Origin: Methylohalomonas sp034521715
GTDB taxonomy: Bacteria; Pseudomonadota; Gammaproteobacteria; Methylohalomonadales; Methylohalomonadaceae
NCBI GenBank assembly: GCA_034521715.1
Contig: JAXHLY010000007.1
Location: forward strand, 1 to 8,736
Direction: 5' to 3'
DNA: 8,736 bases
Positions 1 through 6,226 of this stretch are shown here, one piece after another. A program made the translations under genes and the position numbers. How positions within the stretch are numbered: position 1 is the first letter of the stretch; each line of letters opens with the position of its first letter. The notes below the pieces were generated by a model. The model was not told the origin of the DNA. It saw only the letters and a list, made by a program, of their open reading frames with translations, and ran no database searches.

Positions 1-187
1 ATCAACAATACGTAACTGAACGAAGGTCTGCATTACGATCGCCTGGCTGCCGCCGCGGGCGTGGACTTCATCGGTTTCGGCGGCGTATGTCCGGCGCCCG
101 GCCGTCGAGAGCCGGGCAGCACTCGATTATCCCCACGCCGACCTGTTCGGCCTGCTGTCGTGGCTGCTGACCGCGGATGAGCTGTAA
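1..187 (+). pseudogene. 3' end of an unidentified gene, frame interrupted
   Basis: Two stretches look coding but lie in different frames. Frame 1 reads from about 16 to 100 (LNEGLHYDRLAAAAGVDF, then IGFGG). Frame 2 reads from about 119 to the TAA at 185-187 and ends ALDYPHADLFGLLSWLLTADEL in pieces (residues DLFGLLSWLLTADEL at the end). The composition is that of a GC-rich coding region, and repeats begin just after the TAA, so this is probably the carboxy end of one gene with an indel near 100-118. I do not recognise the family. The start lies outside the window. Confidence 0.35.
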
Positions 188-204
188 CGGCCAGGGGTAC
201 CCTT

Positions 205-572
205 CCTCTGAGGGCGCCGATTACCAGCGGCGATTATCGCCAGACAAAATCGCGGATACAATCCGCTCCCACGAGACCAGGAGACGCTCTGAACCTCTGT
301 GGGAGCCAATCATATCGGCGATTCATCAACTATCGCGATACAATCCGCTCCCACCAGATCAAATCTTCTCTGAACCTCTGTGGAACCCATTACCAGCGGC
401 GATTATTACCAGACAAATCGCGGAATACAATCCGCTCCCACGATACCAGGAGAGGAACTTTAACCTCTCGTGGGACCGATTATCGGCGATTCATCAATCA
501 TCGCGATAGATCCGCTTGCACAGTAGAAGGAGAGATCCCGAACTTTGCTGGAAGCCGATTATCATCGGCGAT
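205..572. repeat. Tandem array of inverted REP-like units (two alternating unit types)
   Basis: Left arms of the type CCTCTGTGGGAGCC-GATT begin near 205, 294, 374, 464 and 545. Four are followed by a right arm of the type ATCGCGGATACAATCCGCTC ending CCAC (about 249-272, 332-353, 416-441, 500-521). The right arm is a near reverse complement of the left arm, so each pair can form a long hairpin. Unit starts are spaced 89, 80, 90 and 81 bases. Units 1 and 3 share ACCAGCGGCGATTAT and CCAGACAAAT; units 2 and 4 share ATCGGCGATTCATCAA. The higher-order period is therefore about 170 bp. GTGGGAGCGG followed by TTG-rich sequence and CGCGA is a common REP shape in gammaproteobacteria. The fifth unit has only its left arm. 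No credible gene lies here. Confidence 0.85.
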
Positions 573-637
573 CCATTGACCCGCCTCGCAAAGCCGGCAA
601 GTCAGATGTCGGCATTTTCCCGCCCGGTCCGCTGATA

Positions 638-1875
638 ATGGCTGGGTTTTTCCACCGGACAAATCCATCGACCCGGCAACAGTCGTCCTTGCCGCTGGCG
701 GGCAAGGCCCCGCCGTTCCCGCTGGCCCGCATCGGGACTCATCGGCGGCGGCGCAGCTCGGCCCCGCATGATGGATCGAAGGCCACCCAGCTCGGCTTCG
801 CCGCCATTGTCCTCGACCCGACGCCGAACTCGCCCGCCGGCCAGGTCGCCGGCCACCAAATCGTCGGCGACTTCTTCGACCAGGCCAAGCTGCGCGAACT
901 CGCCGAACTGTGCGACGTCACCGCCTTCGACATCGAGACCATCGACGGCCAGCCGAGGCGCTGGAAAAACCGCTCGACGAGGGCTTCTGCATTCTGCCCT
1001 CGCCGCACCTGCCGCGCCATCATCAGGAACAAGCTGACCCGGGACGCAGTTACTGGAAGATCGCGGCATCGCCACCGGCAAGTTCATCGAGCTGGAGGAG
1101 CCGAGCCCGGAGTCGCTGGCCGATTTCGGCTACCCGCTGGTACAGAAGGCCCAGCGCGGCGGTTATGACGGCCGTGGTGTCGAGATCTTCCAGGACGACA
1201 GCAAGCCGGATCGCATCCTGCCGGTGCCGAGTCTGCTGGAAGAATACGTCGACTGCGAAAAGGAACTCGCGGTCATGGTGGCACGCGGCCTGGATGGCGA
1301 AACGCGTGTCTACCCGGTCGTGGAAATGGTCTTCGATATCGAGGCGAACATTCCGGATCAATTTGATCGGACTCGGCACGCATCGACAAGGGCCAGGCAA
1401 AAGCCGCACAGGAACTGGCCGTCAAGACCGTCGAGGCCATCGAGGGCGTCGGCGTTTTCGGTATTGAACTGTTCCTGGCAAAGGACGGCCGCCTGCTGGT
1501 CAATGAAATCGCACCACGCACGCACAATTCCGGTCACTACACCATCGTAGGCCCGCGTGACCGACCTTGCCAAGTTCGGCGCAGCAGATCCGCGCCATCA
1601 CCGGCCTGCCGCTCGGTTCAACCGAACAGCTGAAACCCGCCGTCATGATCAACCTGCTCGGCGAAAACGGTTACAGTGGCCGCACGATTGTCGAGGGCAT
1701 GGAGGAAGCGCTTGCCATCGAGGGTGTGGCCGTGCATATCTATGGCAAGGCCGACTCGAGACCCTTCCGCAAGATGGGTCATGTCACGGTCGTCGATGAT
1801 TCAATCGATGCAGCCGGCAAAAAGGCGGAGCAGGTGCGCCAGGTACTGAAAATCCGCGGGGAACGTTCGCTATGA
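638..1875 (+). pseudogene. purK: purK: N5-carboxyaminoimidazole ribonucleotide synthase, reading frame broken by many indels
   Basis: PurK is the ATP-grasp enzyme that makes N5-CAIR from AIR, ATP and bicarbonate. Homologous stretches occur in order but in changing frames: LIGGG / QLG / RMM (738-773), KATQLGFAAIVLDPTPNSPA to FDIETID (about 776-945, frame 2), ALEKPLDEGFCILPSPHL (about 958-1015, frame 1), GIATGKFIELEEPSPESL through VQKAQRGGYDGRGVEIF and EEYVDCEKELAVMVARG (about 1060-1350, frame 3), KGQAKAAQELAVKTVEAIEG to VNEIAPRTHNSGHYTIVG (about 1379-1550, frame 2), then IRAITGLPLGSTEQLKPAVM to the TGA at 1873-1875 (frame 1). The ATP-grasp core and the NEIAPRTHNSGH signature are intact as protein. 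Protein-level conservation between indels favours sequencing error or very recent decay. The true start is unclear; ATG 638 is the nearest in-frame candidate. The stop overlaps the purE start by four bases (ATGA). Confidence 0.85.
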
Positions 1876-2372
1876 CAGACAACAAACCTCTGGTCGGCAT
1901 CATCATGGGCAGTGACTCGGACCTGCCCATCATGCAGAAGGCCGCCGACATACTCGATGAACTGAAGGTGCCGTACGAACTGACCATTGTTTCGGCACAC
2001 CGTACACCGACGCGACTGTACGAATACGCCACCAGTGCCGAGGAACGCGGCCTGCGGGTCATCATCGCCGGCGCCGGCGGTGCCGCTCACCTGCCGGGCA
2101 TGACCGCGTCCATGACACCCCTGCCCGTGATCGGCGTACCGGTCAATGTCACCGCGCTCAACGGTCAGGATTCACTATTATCCATCGTGCAGATGCCGAC
2201 GGGCATCCCGGTCGCCACCGTTGCCATTGATAACGCGGCCAACGCCGGATTGCTCGCAGCACAGATGCTGGGCACTCATGACGACAGCCTGCGCGGACGT
2301 ATCAAAAAGTACCGCAAGGGACTCGAAGACAAGGTCCTGAAGAAGGCCGAGAAAATCGAAAACAAACAGTAG
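1872..2372 (+). CDS. purE: PurE: N5-carboxyaminoimidazole ribonucleotide mutase, class I
   Basis: This cytoplasmic enzyme converts N5-CAIR to CAIR, the step after PurK in de novo purine synthesis. The 166-residue length is normal for class I PurE. Visible signatures are GSDSD at residues 13-17, SAHRTP at 41-46 with the mobile catalytic His43, GAGGAAHLPGM at 67-77, and the LNGQDSLLSIVQMPTGIPVA segment that builds the octamer active site. The lysine-rich tail (RIKKYRKGLEDKVLKKAEK) is ordinary for the family. ATG 1872 overlaps the purK stop as ATGA, implying translational coupling in a purK-purE operon. GGGGA at 1857-1861 is a plausible ribosome site. The frame is intact, in contrast to purK. 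The TAG stop sits at the first bases of a dispersed palindromic repeat. Confidence 0.97.
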   Translation: MTDNKPLVGIIMGSDSDLPIMQKAADILDELKVPYELTIVSAHRTPTRLYEYATSAEERGLRVIIAGAGGAAHLPGMTASMTPLPVIGVPVNVTALNGQDSLLSIVQMPTGIPVATVAIDNAANAGLLAAQMLGTHDDSLRGRIKKYRKGLEDKVLKKAEKIENKQ

Positions 2373-2413
2373 GAGGCCCGACCCCGGGCCGAATATCGCG
2401 GCGGGGTCGCCGC
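2371..2413. repeat. Paired palindromes between convergent purE and yidD
   Basis: Two hairpins lie back to back. The first is GGCCCG (2375-2380), loop ACCC, CGGGCC (2385-2390). The second is GCGGCG (2398-2403), loop GGGT, CGCCGC (2408-2413). The segment AGGAGGCCCGACC-CGGGCCGAA recurs at 4941-4963 with one difference, so the first hairpin belongs to a dispersed repeat. Its position between converging genes suggests a bidirectional transcription end, but there is no clean T-run after either hairpin, so a terminator role is only inferred. Confidence 0.6.
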
Positions 2414-2421
2414 TCCTGCTT

Positions 2422-2463
2422 TTCACCATTCACGTTTCACTATTCACTATTCACGATTCACGT
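2422..2463. repeat. Six-copy 7-bp tandem repeat TTCACNN
   Basis: TTCAC begins at 2422, 2429, 2436, 2443, 2450 and 2457, an exact 7-bp period. The units are TTCACCA, TTCACGT, TTCACTA, TTCACTA, TTCACGA and TTCACGT; on the minus strand the unit reads GTGAATN. The last copies run into the 3' end of yidD and encode its final residues (DVNRE) and stop. Confidence 0.9.
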
Positions 2464-2725
2464 CTTTCTCCGGCACCGGGTCATAACCGCTGCCGCCGCC
2501 GAGCCATGTGACCGGATGGCAGCGGCCGATGCGCCGCAGGGCCAGCCAGCCCCCCTTCACGACACCATGCTTTTCCAGCGCCTCCTGCGCGTATTCCGAG
2601 CAGGTCGGCAGGTAACGGCAGCGCGGCCCGATGACGGGCGACAGCACATAACGGTAGGCCAGCACCAGTGCGATCAGCAGCTGCTGCGGCCACGTCAAAA
2701 GCCGGTTCTCGTGCTGTTTGGCCAT
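2447..2725 (-). CDS. yidD: YidD: membrane protein insertion efficiency factor
   Basis: YidD is a small inner-membrane-associated protein that assists insertion of membrane proteins by the YidC/Sec machinery. The 92 residues contain the whole family core: an amphipathic amino-terminal segment (LLTWPQQLLIALVLAYRYVL), the SPVIGPRCRYLPTCSEYAQE block with its two conserved cysteines, EALEKHGVVKGGWLALRRIG, and RCHPVTWLGGGSGYDPVP. Length and domain content are normal. The start codon is ATG at 2725-2723. No clear Shine-Dalgarno sequence precedes it, only A/T-rich bases. In most proteobacteria yidD lies in the rpmH-rnpA-yidD-yidC cluster; here it stands alone, convergent with purE. Its last codons lie in the heptamer repeat. 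Confidence 0.95.
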   Translation of the reverse strand: MAKQHENRLLTWPQQLLIALVLAYRYVLSPVIGPRCRYLPTCSEYAQEALEKHGVVKGGWLALRRIGRCHPVTWLGGGSGYDPVPEKDVNRE

Positions 2726-2748
2726 TATTTATTTTAACAGCCATGGTG

Positions 2749-2777
2749 TTCGACCCGTCATTATTGCTATTGATAAT
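2749..2777 (+). promoter_or_regulatory. Possible promoter of the 2844 gene, overlapping the Fur-like site
   Basis: GATAAT at 2772-2777 is a good -10 hexamer (five of six). A weak -35 (TTCGAC, 2749-2754) lies 17 bases upstream. Transcription would start near 2784, leaving a leader of about 60 bases. An alternative is TTGACA at 2797-2802 with TTCAAT at 2821-2826 (18-bp spacer), which would leave a very short leader. Placement is by eye only. Confidence 0.4.
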
Positions 2778-2787
2778 GCGTCTCATT
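2769..2787. promoter_or_regulatory. Fur-box-like operator
   Basis: The site is ATTGATAATGCGTCTCATT. Its reverse complement, AATGAGACGCATTATCAAT, differs from the canonical AATGAGAATCATTATCATT at only a few positions. It lies between the divergent starts of yidD (2725) and the 2844 gene and covers the best -10 hexamer, the usual geometry for iron-dependent repression by Fur. Function is inferred from the match. Confidence 0.6.
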
Positions 2788-2843
2788 ACGAGTATCTTGA
2801 CATATACCGTATCCAGTCTGTTCAATTCAGGGTAAGACCGAAA

Positions 2844-3119
2844 ATGGAACCGGAAGCAGAACAGCCACAGGAGGCACCACTATCCTGCCTGATAGCGGCG
2901 CTGACCCGGCTGATGACGCATTATGCCCTGCGGCCGAATGCCGATAACGCCCGGGCTGTGGTACGTATATTACGGGCGCTGAACAGCCACCCGGAAGCCC
3001 GGGTCCAGCCGATGTTGCAAAACGCCTGGGGCCGGATGTTGCCCTATTGGCAGGATCTCGCCGCCAACCGCCAGCAGCAAGCGGCATCCCACAGCCTTTA
3101 CAAGGGACCGTTGCATTAA
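2844..3119 (+). CDS. Uncharacterised small protein, possibly iron-regulated
   Basis: The frame encodes 91 residues from ATG 2844 (starts MEPEAEQPQEAPLSC) to TAA 3117-3119. I do not recognise the family. The protein is mostly predicted helix, with a leucine- and arginine-rich core (LIAALTRLMTHYALRP, then AVVRILRALNSHPEARVQPM) and a tail with PYWQDLAANRQQQ. There is no signal peptide and no membrane segment, so it is probably cytosolic. The frame stays open upstream to 2718, but ATG 2844 is preferred because the protein-like composition starts there and because of the promoter position. The ribosome site is weak (AGGG, 2829-2832). A Fur-box-like site 57 bases upstream suggests induction under iron limitation. 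It is transcribed divergently from yidD. Confidence 0.65.
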   Translation: MEPEAEQPQEAPLSCLIAALTRLMTHYALRPNADNARAVVRILRALNSHPEARVQPMLQNAWGRMLPYWQDLAANRQQQAASHSLYKGPLH

Positions 3120-3396
3120 CCGGGGTCCGGCGTGATAATAATTGGTATGTGGAATACTTGTTTTTAAGATGGATCAATTTAACGCGACTTGATTCACATC
3201 AGAGTAGTTGCACGGTGCCGGCCACGGCCGGTCATTGTGCGGGCAGGTCTGATTTCAATAACTAGCGGCACCTGCTCAAAACGGTCTGGCTCACATCCCG
3301 GCCGCACATGCCTCTGCCCGAAGGCATTTGTCCACAGCATCCGACACCCGGAAACTGTGGGGTATTTTCTTAATTCAATGATCCGGAGGTATTTGT
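3120..3396. other. Intergenic leader region of the aldehyde dehydrogenase
   Basis: No credible gene is seen. The stretch contains small palindromes (CCGGC-CACG-GCCGG around 3221-3234, and ATGCCT/AGGCAT around 3308-3328) without T-runs. A strong ribosome site, GGAGGT at 3385-3390, precedes ATG 3397 by six bases. No promoter could be assigned with confidence. Confidence 0.5.
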
Positions 3397-4915
3397 ATGA
3401 GTGCAGTGGCAGAAAGCATTTCCACGCCGAGTCGGGCTGTTACCGATTTCCTGAAACAACCCAGGCAAATGCTGATCGACGGCAAGTGGGTCAAGGCCGA
3501 GTCCGGCAAGACCATTGACGTCATCGACCCCGCTACCACCGATGTTATCGGCAAGGTTGCAGAAGGCGACGCCCCGGATGTCGACAAGGCGGTCAAGGCC
3601 GCCCGCAGGGCATTCGAGTCCGGCCCCTGGCCGAACATGTCACCGGCCGATCGCGGCAAGCTGTTACATAAAGTCGGCGACCTGATCCTGGAAAACCTCG
3701 ACATCCTGGCCGAGCTGGAATCACTCGATAACGGCAAGCCGATCACGGTGGCGCGTGCCGCCGACGTGCCGCTGGCCGCCGACATGTTCCATTACATGTC
3801 CGGCTGGTGCACCAAGCGCCACGGCTACACCATTCCGCTGAACGTGCTTTACGATCCGGACGCGCAGTATCACGTCTATACGCGCAAGGAACCGGTCGGT
3901 GTGGTCGGCCAGATCATTCCCTGGAACTTCCCGCTGCTGATGGCGGTCTGGAAACTGGCCCCGGCGCTGACCATGGGCTGCACCGTGGTCCTCAAGGTCG
4001 CCGAGGAAACCCCGTTATCCGCCATCAGGCTCGGCGAGATCCTGCAGGAAGCCGGTATCCCGGACGGTGTCGTCAACATCATTACCGGTTACGGTCATAC
4101 CGCCGGTGCGCATCTTGCCAACCATAACGGTATCGACAAGGTCGCCTTCACCGGTTCGACCGAGGTCGGCCGCAAGATCGTCCAGGCGTCCGCCAACGAT
4201 CTGAAAAAGGTGTCGCTGGAACTGGGCGGCAAGTCGCCGAACATCGTGCTCGCCGACGCGGATCATCGATACCGCCATCGCCGGTGCCGCCAACGCGATC
4301 TTCTTCAACCACGGCCAGTGCTGCGCCGCCGGTTCACGCCTGTTCGTGCAGGAAAAGATCTACGACCAGGTCATCGAGGGCGTCGCCGAACAGGCGAAGA
4401 AGATAAAGCTGGGCCCGGGTCTCGACCCCAACACGCAGATGGGCCCGGTGGTCTCGCAGGATCAGTTCGAACGCGTCAGCGGCTATCTCGACATCGGTGA
4501 CCAGGAAGGCGCCCGCAGACTGTCCGCCAATACCCGGCCGCGGGACAGCAAGGGCTACTTCATCGAACCCACCATCCTGGCCGATGCCAAACCCGGCATG
4601 CGTGTGGTCGAAGAGGAAATCTTCGGCCCGGTAGTCGCCGCCATGCCGTTCAAGGACATGGATGATGACCTGGTCAAACAGGCCAACAACTCCATCTACG
4701 GCCTCGCCGCCGGCATCTGGACCAACGACGTCAGCAAGGCGCACAAACTGGCCTCGCGCCTGCAGGCCGGTTCCGTGTGGATCAACTGCTACAACATCTT
4801 CAACTCGGCCCTGCCGTTCGGCGGCTACAAGCAGTCCGGCTGGGGCCGCGAGATGGGCGAAGCGGTACTCGACAACTACACCGAGGAAAAGGCCGTCACC
4901 ATCCGTCTCGGCTAA
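3397..4915 (+). CDS. NAD(P)-dependent aldehyde dehydrogenase, one frameshift at about 4264
   Basis: The enzyme oxidises an aldehyde to its carboxylate in the cytoplasm. The sequence resembles the phenylacetaldehyde/betaine-aldehyde group, but the substrate cannot be read from it. Corrected length is 505 residues, normal for the family. Motifs in order: IPWNFP with oxyanion Asn177, cofactor Lys200 in VVLK, the Rossmann turn FTGSTEVG (251-258), general base Glu275 in LELGGKSPN, catalytic Cys309 in GQCCAAGS, EEIFGPV, and LPFGGYKQSGWGRE near the end. After LADAD the frame jumps from 1 to 2. Removing the C at 4264 restores DADIDTAIAGAANAIFFNHG, so a single inserted base explains the break. The residue after Lys200 is Val, where Pro is usual (KVAEET). 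Start ATG 3397 has a GGAGGT ribosome site. A palindrome and a strong terminator follow, so the gene is probably monocistronic. Confidence 0.93.
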
Positions 4916-4923
4916 AGGAACGG

Positions 4924-4966
4924 CGTCATTGCGAGAGCGTAGGAGGCCCGACCTCGGGCCGAACGC
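4924..4966. repeat. REP-like palindrome (CGTCATTGCGAG type)
   Basis: The element begins CGTCATTGCGAGAGCGTAGG and contains the hairpin GGCCCG (4945-4950), ACCT, CGGGCC (4955-4960), with outer GCGT/ACGC pairing (4937-4940 with 4963-4966). Its inner part matches 2371-2393. Its first bases, GTCATTGCGA, match the presumed target of the IS110 element downstream and the palindrome now found at 6227-6260. Confidence 0.7.
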
Positions 4967-4990
4967 GTAATCCCGGTAACCTGGGCACAA

Positions 4991-5023
4991 AGGCCGGCCA
5001 TGGAAACATGGCCGGCTTTTTTT
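4991..5023 (+). terminator. Intrinsic terminator after the aldehyde dehydrogenase
   Basis: A perfect 10-bp stem, GCCGGCCATG (4993-5002) with CATGGCCGGC (5007-5016), is closed by a GAAA tetraloop. Seven T residues follow (5017-5023), and an A-rich run precedes the stem. It ends transcription from the dehydrogenase gene before the insertion sequence. Confidence 0.93.
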
Positions 5024-5043
5024 ATGTCCTCGTCATCCTATGC

Positions 5044-5072
5044 TTGAACCAACTCTGCGGTCATAGGATATT
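5044..5072 (+). promoter_or_regulatory. Possible promoter of the bridge RNA
   Basis: TTGAAC (5044-5049) and GATATT (5067-5072) are separated by 17 bases, each a four-of-six match to the sigma-70 hexamers. Transcription would start near 5079, just before the first long stem of the predicted RNA. An inverted repeat, ATCCTATG (5035-5042) with CATAGGAT (5062-5069), brackets the -35 and overlaps the -10. Confidence 0.35.
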
Positions 5073-5078
5073 GCCGTG

Positions 5079-5222
5079 GAGCCAGGAGCGGGGAACAAGG
5101 CCGTATTTGTCATCAGTCGTTCGAGACCGTTCGCAATGAAGGTCCCCCCGCTTCGTCCTTACGGATGCCGGACAGTTCATTGGGGCATGGACCCCGTATT
5201 CAGGATGGATGGCAGTGTAAGG
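5079..5222 (+). ncRNA. Predicted IS110 bridge RNA (target- and donor-binding loops)
   Basis: Two stem-loops can be folded by eye. Target loop: stem GGAGCGGGG (5085-5093) with CCCCGCTTC (5146-5154), inner pairing GGCC (5099-5102) with GGTC (5141-5144), then a large loop with a small UUCG hairpin (GTC 5116-5118 with GAC 5125-5127). Its 5' side holds GTCATC (5109-5114), identical to the left flank 5032-5037. Its 3' side holds TCGCAATGA (5131-5139), the exact complement of TCATTGCGA in the REP-like copy at 4926-4934. Donor loop: stem CCTTAC (5157-5162) with GTAAGG (5217-5222) and TGCC with GGCA, enclosing ACAGTTCAT (5172-5180), identical to the right end 6219-6227, then hairpin GGGG/CCCC (5182-5195), then AGGATG (5202-5207), complementary to CATCCT at the left end (5034-5039). 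This guide-hairpin-guide order in each loop is the published bridge RNA plan for IS621. The 3' end may extend to about 5250. Confidence 0.8.
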
Positions 5223-5262
5223 CATTGGCGTTTTCTGAGTCACGAGCCATGGGAGTCGCCTG

Positions 5263-6210
5263 ATGATAGTGGGTATTGATGTGAGCAAGGCGTCGCTGGA
5301 TGCGGCGTGGTGGGAAGCGGGTCAGCCGCGGCACCAGTCGTTGCCTTATACGGCCGACGGGGTAGCGCAGTTATTGGCGCTCACACCGGCCGGGTCGCAC
5401 TACGTCATGGAGGCGACCGGGGTGTATCACAGCCGGCTGGCATTATGGCTGTATGAAGCCGGGCGTCAGGTGACGGTGCTGAACCCGCTGGTGGTCAAGC
5501 GCTATGCGCAGATGCAGTTGTCACGGGTCAAGAGCGACAAGGCCGACGCCGACCTGCTGCGCCGTTATGGCGAGCAGCATCCGTTGACGCCGTGGACGCC
5601 GGAACCGGCCGAGGTTGTTGAGCTGCAGCAGGCCCATGCCTGGCTGGATGACCTGGTTAAAACCCGGACGCAGCTGGTGAACCGCCAGGAAGCCGCCGCT
5701 TATCAGGCGCGGCCGAGTGCGTTCGTGGCTCAGCAGATGACCGCCCAGTTGCAGCAACTCGAGCAACAGATCGGTGATTGCGAGCAACACCTGGAGGCGC
5801 TGGTAAAAAAGTCTTTTAGCGCGCTGTATGCGCGCCTGTTGAGTATTCCGTCGGTGGGACCACGGACGGCCATGGAACTGATCATCGTCACGGCCGGCTT
5901 CAGCCGCTTCACGGACGTGAAGGCGTTGGGTGCCTATATCGGGGTGACATCAACGACGTCCCAGTCGGGGACATCCGTCCGGGGTCAGGGTGGTATTGCC
6001 AAACTGGGCCAGGGCCGTATGCGCCAGTTGCTGTACTTGTGCAGCTGGACGGCGAAAAGCTGCAACCCGGCCTGCCGGGCACTCCATGCGCGATTAAAGG
6101 CCGCCGGTAAACCGGCGAAGGTTATTAACGTTGCCATCGCGCATAAACTGTTACGTCAGGCATTTGCCGTCGCCATCAACGAACGGCCGTTTTCGCCTGA
6201 ATACGCTTGA
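5263..6210 (+). CDS. IS110-family transposase (bridge-RNA-guided DEDD recombinase)
   Basis: The recombinase excises the element as a circle and inserts it at a site chosen by the bridge RNA. The 315 residues are a normal length. The RuvC-like amino-terminal domain shows GIDVSK with Asp6, MEATG with Glu50, and SDKADADLL with Asp92 and Asp95, the DEDD set. A glutamine-rich coiled coil spans about residues 115-185. The carboxy-terminal Transposase_20 domain has SIPSVGPRTA (helix-hairpin-helix, 194-203), LGAYIGVTSTTSQSGTSVRG with the candidate catalytic serine at 235 or 238, and GGIAKLGQGRMRQLLYL. The frame is intact, so the element may still be active. ATG 5263 has GGGAG at 5251-5255. The stop lies only 18 bases before the right end. 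Confidence 0.97.
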   Translation: MIVGIDVSKASLDAAWWEAGQPRHQSLPYTADGVAQLLALTPAGSHYVMEATGVYHSRLALWLYEAGRQVTVLNPLVVKRYAQMQLSRVKSDKADADLLRRYGEQHPLTPWTPEPAEVVELQQAHAWLDDLVKTRTQLVNRQEAAAYQARPSAFVAQQMTAQLQQLEQQIGDCEQHLEALVKKSFSALYARLLSIPSVGPRTAMELIIVTAGFSRFTDVKALGAYIGVTSTTSQSGTSVRGQGGIAKLGQGRMRQLLYLCSWTAKSCNPACRALHARLKAAGKPAKVINVAIAHKLLRQAFAVAINERPFSPEYA

Positions 6211-6226
6211 CTTCAAGCACAGTTCA

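Noticed and set aside
205..572. CRISPR array, because of regularly spaced repeats
   Set aside because: The 'spacers' are themselves repeated in alternate units and pair with the repeats as inverted arms; repeats are not identical and no cas genes are near. REP-like modules explain it better.
545..1168. A single 207-residue plus-strand protein
   Set aside because: Only its central part is PurK-like; the ends are the wrong frames of a gene broken by indels.
2481..2825. 114-codon minus-strand frame overlapping yidD
   Set aside because: It is a shifted frame of yidD and crosses the Fur-box-like site; no independent protein signal.
4334..4990. 218-codon minus-strand frame
   Set aside because: It lies antisense to the conserved aldehyde dehydrogenase, whose motifs are clear on the plus strand; it is a GC-rich shadow.
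5035..5069. Subterminal inverted repeat of an IS1111-type element
   Set aside because: IS1111 repeats lie one at each end; both arms here are in the left end, and the guide RNA is upstream of the transposase, which fits the IS110 group.
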